Assembly: GCF_017353255.1 (NCBI RefSeq)
Contig: NZ_JAFMYU010000003.1
Coordinates: 62,001 to 126,000, forward strand
DNA: 64,000 nucleotides
Origin: Fibrella aquatilis
Lineage (GTDB): Bacteria; Bacteroidota; Bacteroidia; Cytophagales; Spirosomataceae
Direction of reading: 5' to 3'
In this document: piece by piece, positions 18,739-26,342 of the stretch
Position numbering within the stretch: position 1 is the first letter of the stretch
Layout: each line of letters starts with the position of its first letter
The notes under the pieces: generated by a model
Database searches by the model: none
Seen by the model: the letters and a program-made list of their open reading frames with translations, nothing else
Told to the model about the DNA's origin: nothing
Made by a program: the position numbers and the translations under genes

Positions 18739-18936
18739 CTGTGGGTAGACGTAGCTGTCTTCACTCAGTCGCAACTGATCTACGAAGAACGCCTGACTCG
18801 CCGCCTGAACATTAACCGGGCCAAAACAAAACGAAACCTGAATACGGTGCTGGAACAGACCCTGTTGGCCTGGCACAAAACGCGCCAATTCCCGGCAGAC
18901 CGCCAGTTGGTAGCGGGCCAATTCGACAGAAAATAA
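18739..18936 (+). pseudogene. Open fragment without start, possible gene remnant
   Basis: After a stop at 18736-18738 the frame stays open for 65 codons to TAA 18934-18936 and reads as a plausible helical, charged C-terminus (TQSQLIYEERLTRRLNINR ... NTVLEQTLLAWHKTRQF). There is no ATG, and upstream codons in this frame do not connect to the GT1 gene. It may be the tail of a deleted gene. The rest of 18691-19149 holds only the hairpin and promoter described separately. Confidence 0.35.
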
Positions 18937-18960
18937 CAGGCCCACACGCCTTCCCACAAA

Positions 18961-18985
18961 GCCGCTTCAGGAGCGGCTTTTTTCG
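18961..18985 (+). terminator. GCCGCT-TCAGG-AGCGGC hairpin with T run
   Basis: A 6-bp GC stem and T6 tract, followed by CGTTTCA. It belongs to the recurrent hairpin plus CCGTTTCA cassette. Confidence 0.75.
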
Positions 18986-19054
18986 TTTCAGCCGGGCTTT
19001 AGCCGCTTTCGTAAAGCTTACCGTAGTGCCCGGTGCGTAGCCTGTCAACCTTTA
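18986..19054 (+). promoter_or_regulatory. TTTCA/TTTA promoter module with 61-bp spacing (efflux operon)
   Basis: TTTCA (18986) and AACCTTTA (19047-19054) are 61 bp apart, 21 bp (two helical turns) more than the usual 40. The leader to the ATG at 19150 is about 90 nt. Confidence 0.45.
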
Positions 19055-19149
19055 CATCGCTTTTCGAAGCCAACCTCTTTTTTCATCGGCCACCTGCCGA
19101 CCTGCCCATTGCTGACGGGCCGACGATGACCACATCTGGACAACTACAC

Positions 19150-20208
19150 ATGAAAAAGTTAGTAACCATCATCGGCATCATGACCTGCATGGGCGGAACC
19201 ACCGCCCTGCTGATGAGCAACAAACAAAAGCAGGCAGGGCAGATACGGGATGCGCAGAAACCGCTGGTCACCACCGTATCTACGGCCCCCGTCACCCGGC
19301 AATTCTTTTCAGAAGCGGCGCACTACGTGGGCAAGACCGAATGCTGGCGCGAAGTGACCATGAACGCCACCACGCAGGGCATCATCCGCACCCTTACCGC
19401 CCACCTCGACGGGCCGGTACACGAAGGGCAGCCCGTGCTGACGGTGGACACCGAACTGACCACCATTGCCATTGCCCAGGCCGAGGCCCAACGCCACAAA
19501 GCCCAAACTGACCTCGCCCGCTATGAGACCCTGCTCCGCGAAAACAACATACCCACCACCGACGTGGAAAACGCCCGCTTGCAGGTGCGTACCCTGGAAA
19601 CCCAACTGCTCACGCTCCGCAAGCAACTCCGCGACGCGGTCGTGAAAGCACCCATCAGTGGCATCGTGACCACCAAACTGGTGGAGCCGGGCCTATTTAT
19701 TGCCCCCGGCGCTCCGCTGATGACCATCACCGACGTGTCGGCGCTGAAACTGGTGGTGGGGGTTCCCGAAGCCGAAGTAGCTCAGTTTCGGCCCGGTCGG
19801 CACGTGACGGTGCAGTTCGATATGTACCCCCGTCAGTCGGTATCGGGCACGGTGCAGCAGGTACGGCTCAAGGGCGGCGATACGGGCAAGTTCCCGGTCG
19901 AAATCCGGGTAGCCAATTCACACACCGCCCCGCTCCGGGTGGGCATGACGGCGAATGTTTCGGTGCCCAACGCCAGCCGCGCCAGTGGCCTGGCGATCCC
20001 CCGCGCGGCCCTCGTCACTACTAGTGCCACGCCCGCCGTCTACGTGGTGCAGGGCAGGCAGCTCAGCCTCCGCCCCATCCAGCCCGGCCCCACTTTCGGC
20101 ACGACGCTACTGGTTAACAAGGGCTTACAGCCTGGCGAACAAGTCGTCGTCAGCGGCACAGAAGGATTAAAAGAAGGACAAACTGTAGTGGTCAGTGATG
20201 AGCGATGA
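19150..20208 (+). CDS. RND efflux periplasmic adaptor subunit (HlyD/AcrA family)
   Basis: Starting at 19150 the protein has 352 residues: an N-terminal hydrophobic anchor (KLVTIIGIMTCMGGTTALLM), a barrel-sandwich half (TQGIIRTLTAHLDGPVHEGQPVLTVD), a coiled-coil hairpin (about 95-150, IAQAEAQRHKAQTDLARYETLL ... LETQLLTLRKQLRD), the second lipoyl half (VVKAPISGIVTTKLVEPGLFIAPGAPLMTI), a beta-barrel and a C-terminal MP domain. It bridges the pump and the outer-membrane channel encoded by the next gene. The last residues, SDER, and the stop are encoded by the left arm of the word-repeat hairpin that follows. The upstream in-frame extension lacks a plausible signal. Confidence 0.9.
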   Translation: MKKLVTIIGIMTCMGGTTALLMSNKQKQAGQIRDAQKPLVTTVSTAPVTRQFFSEAAHYVGKTECWREVTMNATTQGIIRTLTAHLDGPVHEGQPVLTVDTELTTIAIAQAEAQRHKAQTDLARYETLLRENNIPTTDVENARLQVRTLETQLLTLRKQLRDAVVKAPISGIVTTKLVEPGLFIAPGAPLMTITDVSALKLVVGVPEAEVAQFRPGRHVTVQFDMYPRQSVSGTVQQVRLKGGDTGKFPVEIRVANSHTAPLRVGMTANVSVPNASRASGLAIPRAALVTTSATPAVYVVQGRQLSLRPIQPGPTFGTTLLVNKGLQPGEQVVVSGTEGLKEGQTVVVSDER

Positions 20209-20316
20209 GTGGTGAGTTTGCTGCGGTCCGACGTCTCGGCGCAAGAGCAATACGCTGGCGGCAGCAAACTCATCACTTACCACTTATCGCTCACCACTTA
20301 TTATTCATCACTCATG
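20191..20316. repeat. Word-repeat hairpin, TGATGAGTGGTGAG family (copy 1)
   Basis: The left arm (GTCAGTGATGAGCGATGAGT... ending GAGTTTGCTGC, 20224) faces a right arm beginning GCAGCAAACTCATCACTTAC (20261) and running in degenerate ATCACTCACCACTT words to the ATG of the pump gene. The loop carries TACGCTGGCG, shared with the copies at 42887 and 54479. It lies within the efflux operon, between adaptor and pump, and supplies the adaptor's stop codon. Confidence 0.85.
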
Positions 20317-23300
20317 AAACTCACTCTCCTCTCCATCACCCGCCCCATCCTGGTGATTGTCCTGTTTGTGGTACTGGGCATTCTGGGGCTGTATTCGTAC
20401 ACGCAGATGCGGTACGAACTCCTGCCAAACATGTCGATTCCGTTCATCATCGTCACCACGCCCTATCCGGGGGCGTCGCCGGCGGAGGTCGAAACGGGGC
20501 TGACCAAGCCCATTGAAGATGCCGTTTCGTCGGCCGACCGGATCAAGCGCGTCACCTCGCTGTCCCTCGAAAATATCTCGGTCGTTATGGTCGAATTTAA
20601 GCACGACGTAGACGTTGACAAAGCGCAGCAGGACGTGCAGCGCAAAGTCAACACCGTGACGGGTACGTTGCCGACGGGGGCTAAAACGCCCATACTCGAC
20701 CGGTTTTCGCTCACCGAACGGCCCGTCGTGCAGCTGGCGGCCAACAGTAAGCTCTCTGACCTGGAATTGGGCACGTTGCTGAAAACGCAGATCAAGCCCC
20801 GGCTGTCGCAGGTGGCGGGCGTGGGGCAGGTGCAGTTTGTGGGCCTGCCCGAAGCCGAGGTGAGCATTGCCCTCGACGCTGCCCGGCTCCGCGCCCTGAA
20901 CCTTTCTACGTTGCAGGTGGTCGGGGCCATTCGCGCCGCCAACCTCAACGTGCCGTCGGGTAACGTACGCGATGCCGACGCGGCCTATTCGGTGCGCGTG
21001 GTGGGCAAAACCGATGCACTCGATCACCTCCGCGAGATCGTGGTATACCGCAGCCCGGCGGGTCAAAAAGTCTTCCTGGGCGACGTAGCGACCATTTCGC
21101 TCACACCCAAAGAACTCGAAAACCGGAGCCGCTACATGGTGGCTTCCGATACGGCCCAACCCGAAGGCCACGCGGCCGTGGGTATTCTGGTGAAAAAACA
21201 GGCGGGAGCCAACAACGTAGACGTGAGCGCCGCCGTGCGCAAGCTGTTGACCCAACTCGAAAAAGACTACGCCTCGGCAGGCCTGCATTTCACGGTGGCG
21301 CAGGACGGGTCGGAGTTTACGCTGGCGGCGGCAACGGCCGTTAACCACGACCTGATGCTGGCTATTGGGCTGGTGGCGCTGGTGATGTTCGTGTTTTTGC
21401 ACAGCCTGCGGTCGTCGCTGATCGTGATGGTGGCTATTCCCGCTTCGCTGCTGTCGACATTTATTTTCATGAACCTGCTGGGCTTCTCGCTCAACCTGCT
21501 CACGCTGCTGGCCCTGTCGCTGGTAATTGGCATCCTGGTCGACGACTCCATTGTGGTGCTGGAAAGCATTTATCAGCGCATGGAAAAAGACGGCGTGTCG
21601 TCGGACGACGACCGGAAGGCGGCGGCGCTGAACGGGCGTGGCGACATTGGCTTTGCGGCCATTGCCATTACCCTTGTCGACGTGGTGGTGTTTGTGCCGC
21701 TGTCGTTTTCGCCGGGGCTGGTGGGCGACCTGGTGCGCGAGTTTTCGCTCGTGGTGGTCATCTCCACGCTCTTCAGCCTGCTGGTATCATTCACGCTCAC
21801 GCCCATGATCGCCTCGCGCTTCGGCAAGGTCGAACACCTCACCCGCGACACCCTCATGGGCCGGTTTGGCCTGGGTTTCGAGCGGCAGTTTGCCCGGCTG
21901 TCGGCGGCCTACATGCGGCTGCTCCGGCGGACGCTGCATTACCGGAAAACCACCGTCCTGATCACGTTTGGGCTGTTTCTGACGGCCCTGATGCTCCCCG
22001 GCGCTGGTTTCATCGGGGGTGAGTTTATGGCCCCCGCCGACAAAGGTGAGATCAACGTGGTGCTGCAATTTCCGGAAGGCTACAAGCTTGAGCAGACCGA
22101 CGCAATGGCGAAACAGTTCGAACAAAAACTCTACCGCCTGCCCGACGTTCGGCGCGTGTTTACCAACGTGGGGGCCAACCCCGAAGGCTGGTCGAGCCTG
22201 CCTACGAGCAAAAATGCGGTGGAATTTGCGGTGGCGTTTTCACCCCGCAACGAGCGCGACAAAGACCTGAACACCCTCACGCGGGAGGTGAAAGAACTGG
22301 CCGTTCAGGTGCCCGGTGCGCGGGTGCGGGCCTACCCGCTGGGGCTGCTGGGCAGCGATGGGGCCGCCCCGATTCTGCTGATGGTGAGCGGCACCAACCG
22401 GGATGTGCTGCGCCGCGAGACCACCCGCCTCACCGAGGCCATCCGGCAGATTCCCGGCACCGCCGACGTGCGGTTTTCGGGCAATGTGCGCAAGCCGGAA
22501 CTGGCCATTACCGTCGATCAGGAGAAGCTGGCGCGCTACGGCCTCACCACCGAAGCCGTGGGCATGGCTATCCGCACGGCGCTGGCGGGCTTCGACGACC
22601 TTACCATGCAGCAAGACAACCAGACCGTGACCATGCGGGTGCGGTTTGCCGAGGCCTTCCGCAACCGGACCGAGCAGATCGGCCAGCTCACCCTAACCAA
22701 TGCCTACGGACAGCCCGTTGAGCTGCGGCAGGTGGCCACCGTCCGCGAAACGGTTGACCCGGCCATTCTGGAACGTAAAGACCGCGACAATTCCATGACG
22801 ATTACGTCACAGGCCGTAGGCCGCCCCTCGGGCGACATTGGCGGCGACATACAGAAGGCCGTGGCCGACCTGAAGCTCGATCCGTCGGTGCAGATTACCT
22901 ACGGCGGCGACCTCGAAATGCAGGACGATTCGTTCGGCAAGCTGGGGCTGATGTTCCTGGCGGCCATCGTGTTTATGTACCTCGTGATGGTGGCGCTCTA
23001 CAACTCGTGGGCCTACCCGTTTGTGGTGCTGTTCTCCATTCCCGTAGCCTTGTTTGGTGCCCTGTTTGCGCTGGCGCTGAGCATGAATTCGCTCAACGTA
23101 TTCACCATCCTGGGCCTGATCATGATGCTGGGGCTAGTGGCCAAAAACGCCATTCTGCTGGTGGAACGGACCAACGAAAACCGCGAACGGGGCCTCACTG
23201 TGGTAGACGCCCTGCTCGACGCGGGTCACGTACGCCTGCGCCCTATCCTGATGACCACCCTGGCGATGGTGATCGGGATGCTGCCCATTGCGCTGGCGAC

Positions 23301-24894
23301 CGGCCCCGGTGCCGAGCAAAAAACGGGCCTCGCCTGGGCGCTCATCGGGGGCCTTAGTAGCTCTATGTTCCTCACGCTCATCTTCGTGCCGGTGGTGTAT
23401 TACTACGTAGCGCGGGGGGTAGGGCGAAGGGCGGGGAGCAAGGAGCAAGGAACTGAGGGCATGAAACATGGGGCGCGGAGCAAAGGGGTGGCGAAGCTGG
23501 CAGAGGCCGTTGCGGTTGCACTGCTCATCGTCACCATTGCACCACTCCACGGCCAATCCCCCACCCCAAACTCTTCACCCCACGCCCTCAGCCCCACGCC
23601 CCCAGCCCTCAGCCCCCTTCCCCTCTCCCTGCGCCACGCCGCCAACCTGGTTCGGCAGCAGAACGGCGAGGTGCGGGTAGCCCGGCTGGGTGCGCAGAAA
23701 GCCGACGCGCTGATTGACGAAACCCGCCGCCTGGGGCTGCCCACGGTAAACGGAACGGTGCAGTATCAGCGCAATATCAGCGCGCCGGTGTTCTTCTTCC
23801 CCGCCTTCTCGATCACGCCCGACGGTGGCTTTTCGCTCGACAATACCCGCATGACCCCCGTTACGGCGGCCCTTCAAAACCAGTACAATGCGGGCCTGAC
23901 CGTGGGCATGCCGCTGGTGCAGCCCAGCCTCCGGGTGGCCCGTCGGCAGGCGACGGTGGGGCAACAGGTGGCCCTTGAGCAGGAACGTGCCGTCACGAAC
24001 CGGCAGCTAGCCGACGTTAAAAAGTTGTATCTCAATACCTTGCTGGCGAAAGAGCAACGGGTGCTGATAGCCCAAAGTATTGGTCGTGCCGAGCAGGCCC
24101 TGCGCGAAGTGCGGAACCTCTACCGGGCACAGCTGGTCACCGATGCCGACACGCTGCGGGCTTTTGTGGAGGTCGAAAACCTGCGTCCTACCCTATCCAA
24201 ACTCGACCGGTCGGTGCGGCTGCTCAAGGGTCAGTTGCTCGTGCTGACGGGTCTCCCCGCCGCCACCGACCTGATGCTGACCGACTCGCTGACCTACCCG
24301 GATGCGACCGTCGTGGCCGAAGAAACCAGCATCGAAGAGACTTATAATCAGCGGCCCGAACTCCGTCAGCTGGCGTTGGGGGTTGTGGCCAGTGAGTTGC
24401 AGGGGCAGTTGGAGCAGGCACGTCGTCGGCCTACGCTGAATGCGTTTGGGCAGGTGGGTACGTTGTCACAAACGGGCAGTTTCCGGTTTTCCGACAGTCG
24501 CTGGCCGGTGGTGAGCTTCGTCGGGTTGCAGCTGAACGTACCCATTGTCAACGCCGCCACCGCACCCAAAATCCAACAGGCACGGCTGGCGCAACAGCAG
24601 GCGCAGGAGCAACTGCGCTACACCCGAACAGCTATGGCCAACGAGGTGCGTTCGTGCCTGTATGCCCTCGACGAAGCCCGCGACCGTATCCGGGCGCAGG
24701 CGGGGGTGGTCCGCGCGGCCGAACGGAGCTACGCCCGCACCGAAAGCCGCTACCGGCAGGGCCTCACCAAACTCGGCGACCTCACCGATGCCGAGCTGGC
24801 GCTACGGCAGGCACAAACCAACCGCCTCCAAGCCATCTACGACTACCAGGTAGCGCAGGTGGAACTGGAGCGAGCCAAAGGCGAGGTGGAGTGA
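20314..24894 (+). CDS. RND efflux pump fused to a TolC-like outer-membrane factor
   Basis: The start MKLTLLSITRPILVIVLFVVLG at 20314 gives 1526 residues. Residues 1-1040 are a complete HAE1/AcrB-type pump, with proton-relay residues D410-D411 (GILVDDSIVVLES) and K944 (GLVAKNAILLVERTNE). Residue 1050 is a Met (23461) followed by what reads as a signal peptide (LAEAVAVALLIVTIAPLHGQ), a Pro/Ser-rich linker, then a TolC-like protein (about 1105-1526) with paired coiled-coil repeats (LRHAANLVRQQNGEVRVARL, ARTESRYRQGLTKLGDL). The pump C-terminus is cytoplasmic, so the extra hydrophobic segment would place the channel in the periplasm. CzcA-TolC fusions are known in Bacteroidota. The linker DNA is GC-rich low-complexity sequence. 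Confidence 0.9.
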   Translation: MKLTLLSITRPILVIVLFVVLGILGLYSYTQMRYELLPNMSIPFIIVTTPYPGASPAEVETGLTKPIEDAVSSADRIKRVTSLSLENISVVMVEFKHDVDVDKAQQDVQRKVNTVTGTLPTGAKTPILDRFSLTERPVVQLAANSKLSDLELGTLLKTQIKPRLSQVAGVGQVQFVGLPEAEVSIALDAARLRALNLSTLQVVGAIRAANLNVPSGNVRDADAAYSVRVVGKTDALDHLREIVVYRSPAGQKVFLGDVATISLTPKELENRSRYMVASDTAQPEGHAAVGILVKKQAGANNVDVSAAVRKLLTQLEKDYASAGLHFTVAQDGSEFTLAAATAVNHDLMLAIGLVALVMFVFLHSLRSSLIVMVAIPASLLSTFIFMNLLGFSLNLLTLLALSLVIGILVDDSIVVLESIYQRMEKDGVSSDDDRKAAALNGRGDIGFAAIAITLVDVVVFVPLSFSPGLVGDLVREFSLVVVISTLFSLLVSFTLTPMIASRFGKVEHLTRDTLMGRFGLGFERQFARLSAAYMRLLRRTLHYRKTTVLITFGLFLTALMLPGAGFIGGEFMAPADKGEINVVLQFPEGYKLEQTDAMAKQFEQKLYRLPDVRRVFTNVGANPEGWSSLPTSKNAVEFAVAFSPRNERDKDLNTLTREVKELAVQVPGARVRAYPLGLLGSDGAAPILLMVSGTNRDVLRRETTRLTEAIRQIPGTADVRFSGNVRKPELAITVDQEKLARYGLTTEAVGMAIRTALAGFDDLTMQQDNQTVTMRVRFAEAFRNRTEQIGQLTLTNAYGQPVELRQVATVRETVDPAILERKDRDNSMTITSQAVGRPSGDIGGDIQKAVADLKLDPSVQITYGGDLEMQDDSFGKLGLMFLAAIVFMYLVMVALYNSWAYPFVVLFSIPVALFGALFALALSMNSLNVFTILGLIMMLGLVAKNAILLVERTNENRERGLTVVDALLDAGHVRLRPILMTTLAMVIGMLPIALATGPGAEQKTGLAWALIGGLSSSMFLTLIFVPVVYYYVARGVGRRAGSKEQGTEGMKHGARSKGVAKLAEAVAVALLIVTIAPLHGQSPTPNSSPHALSPTPPALSPLPLSLRHAANLVRQQNGEVRVARLGAQKADALIDETRRLGLPTVNGTVQYQRNISAPVFFFPAFSITPDGGFSLDNTRMTPVTAALQNQYNAGLTVGMPLVQPSLRVARRQATVGQQVALEQERAVTNRQLADVKKLYLNTLLAKEQRVLIAQSIGRAEQALREVRNLYRAQLVTDADTLRAFVEVENLRPTLSKLDRSVRLLKGQLLVLTGLPAATDLMLTDSLTYPDATVVAEETSIEETYNQRPELRQLALGVVASELQGQLEQARRRPTLNAFGQVGTLSQTGSFRFSDSRWPVVSFVGLQLNVPIVNAATAPKIQQARLAQQQAQEQLRYTRTAMANEVRSCLYALDEARDRIRAQAGVVRAAERSYARTESRYRQGLTKLGDLTDAELALRQAQTNRLQAIYDYQVAQVELERAKGEVE

Positions 24895-24931
24895 TGGCCA
24901 CAAACTGATTATTGCTCCCGTTGGCTTGGCT

Positions 24932-25036
24932 CCCGCACCCTGGCCTGTGTCTCCACAGGCCTACGCTTGCGTCAGCTTACGCGCTCGGATGGCTGGCGCA
25001 AGCGTAGGCCTGTGGAGACACAGGCCAGGGTGCGGG
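24932..25036 (-). repeat. Palindromic element copy R5, inverted orientation
   Basis: Arms 24932-24971 and 24997-25036 are perfect 40-bp inverted repeats. The 25-nt loop contains CGCTCGGATGGC, the reverse complement of the loop motif in R1-R4, so this copy is inverted relative to them. It follows the pump gene by 37 bp. Apart from this and the next terminator and promoter, 24895-25209 holds nothing else visible. Confidence 0.93.
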
Positions 25037-25076
25037 TGTTACACCCTGAATACACTCCCTTCAGCCCAAACAAAAA

Positions 25077-25099
25077 GCCGCTTCACAGGCGGCTTTTTC
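25077..25099 (+). terminator. GCCGC-TTCACAG-GCGGC hairpin with T run
   Basis: Stem 25077-25081/25089-25093 followed by TTTTT; directly abuts CCGTTTCA of the promoter module. Confidence 0.8.
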
Positions 25100-25149
25100 C
25101 GTTTCAGCCGACCTGGTCTTGAGTGGAGACAGGCAGGCGGGCAACTTTG
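25099..25149 (+). promoter_or_regulatory. TTTCA/TTTG promoter module of the cytochrome gene
   Basis: CCGTTTCA (TTTCA at 25102) and CAACTTTG (25142-25149) are exactly 40 bp apart; CTGG lies near the -33 position (25113). Confidence 0.7.
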
Positions 25150-25209
25150 TCACGGTCAGCCTATTCAGACCACACCAACCTCTTTTTCTCTTCTAATCAA
25201 TTCACAGTC

Positions 25210-26190
25210 ATGAAAAAAGTCATCAAAATCCTCGGCCTCGTGCTGGGTGGCGTAGTGCTGCTGCTGGCCGGTTTCTGCGGATACGTTGCCGCCGTGGGCG
25301 TACCTACCTACGACCCGCCCAGCGTTCCAAAAATCAATGTTGCTGTCACGCCTGAACGAGTAGCGCGCGGCGAGGTCATCGCCCAGATTCAATGCATGGC
25401 CTGCCATGCCGACAAAGATAACCGTCTCACAGGCAAGCACATGGACGACGTGCCACCCATGTTTGGCACTATCTACACCAAAAATATTACGCAGGACAAA
25501 GAAAAAGGCATCGGTAACTGGACCGACGGCGAACTGCTCTACTTCCTGCGCACGGGTATCCGCAAAGACGGTTCTTATGCCTTCATCATGCCACAGTACC
25601 CCAACCTGGCCGACGAAGACCTAATGGCCGTAGTAGCGTGGCTGAAGTCAGACCGGTTTCCGGTGCAGGCATCCAAACGAGAGCCGCAATCGTCGGAGTT
25701 GAGCTTCGTGTCGACACTACTCACCCACACCATGATTAAGCCGCTGCCTTACCCGCCCTCATTCATTGCCAAGCCCGACACCAACGATCTGGTAGCCTTG
25801 GGTAAATACACCGCCGACGCCTTCGGCGACTGCTATGCCTGCCACTCCGGCGACCTGATTAAGCAGGACAAGGTGCAGACCGAAAAAACCGAAGGCTACT
25901 ACGGCGGAGGGATTGAGTTGGTGGGTGAAAAGGGGCAAAAAATCATCACGCCTAACCTGACCTTCGACGAGCAGACGGGCATTGCCAGGAGATACACCAA
26001 AGCGCAATTTATCCAGGCCGTGAAAGGCGGTGTGCGGCCCGATGGCAGCATCCTGCGCTACCCGATGGCCCCCAAAATGGCCTTGTCGGACCGGGAGGTG
26101 GGTGCCATTTATGAATACCTGAAAACGGTGCCCAAAATCAACAACGACATTGCCAAAAAAACCGCCGAAATGCAACTGGCGCAGAAGTAG
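25210..26190 (+). CDS. Membrane-anchored diheme cytochrome c
   Basis: From the ATG at 25210 the protein has 326 residues. An N-terminal helix (VIKILGLVLGGVVLLLAGFCGYVAAVG) anchors it to the membrane. Two c-type heme sites, C62-M-A-C-H66 and C208-Y-A-C-H212, mark two cytochrome domains; candidate axial Met residues lie in the segments FIMPQYPNLADEDLMAVVAWL and RYPMAPKMALSDREVGAIYEYL. Such diheme proteins pass electrons in the periplasm, often for dehydrogenases or terminal oxidases. No oxidoreductase gene is adjacent, so its partner is unknown. It is a single-gene unit with its own promoter and is followed by a weak hairpin. Confidence 0.9.
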   Translation: MKKVIKILGLVLGGVVLLLAGFCGYVAAVGVPTYDPPSVPKINVAVTPERVARGEVIAQIQCMACHADKDNRLTGKHMDDVPPMFGTIYTKNITQDKEKGIGNWTDGELLYFLRTGIRKDGSYAFIMPQYPNLADEDLMAVVAWLKSDRFPVQASKREPQSSELSFVSTLLTHTMIKPLPYPPSFIAKPDTNDLVALGKYTADAFGDCYACHSGDLIKQDKVQTEKTEGYYGGGIELVGEKGQKIITPNLTFDEQTGIARRYTKAQFIQAVKGGVRPDGSILRYPMAPKMALSDREVGAIYEYLKTVPKINNDIAKKTAEMQLAQK

Positions 26191-26224
26191 GGAGGTGCGC
26201 CAACCACCCCCGCCAATCCCTATT

Positions 26225-26245
26225 CCGTTTTAACAACGGCTTTTT
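26225..26245 (+). terminator. Short CCGTT-AACGG hairpin with T run
   Basis: CCGTT (26225-26229) and AACGG (26235-26239) followed by CTTTTT, again abutting CCGTTTCA. Confidence 0.55.
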
Positions 26246-26296
26246 CCGTTTCACCAGCTTTGTCGCTGGGTCCGAGTTGGGCAGTGGTCAATTTTG
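26246..26296 (+). promoter_or_regulatory. TTTCA/TTTG promoter module
   Basis: CCGTTTCA (TTTCA at 26249), TTTG at 26259 and CAATTTTG (26289-26296); 40-bp spacing. Confidence 0.68.
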
Positions 26297-26342
26297 AGGC
26301 ACCAGCCCGATGACGTGGCGAACAGTAAACAACACATACTTC

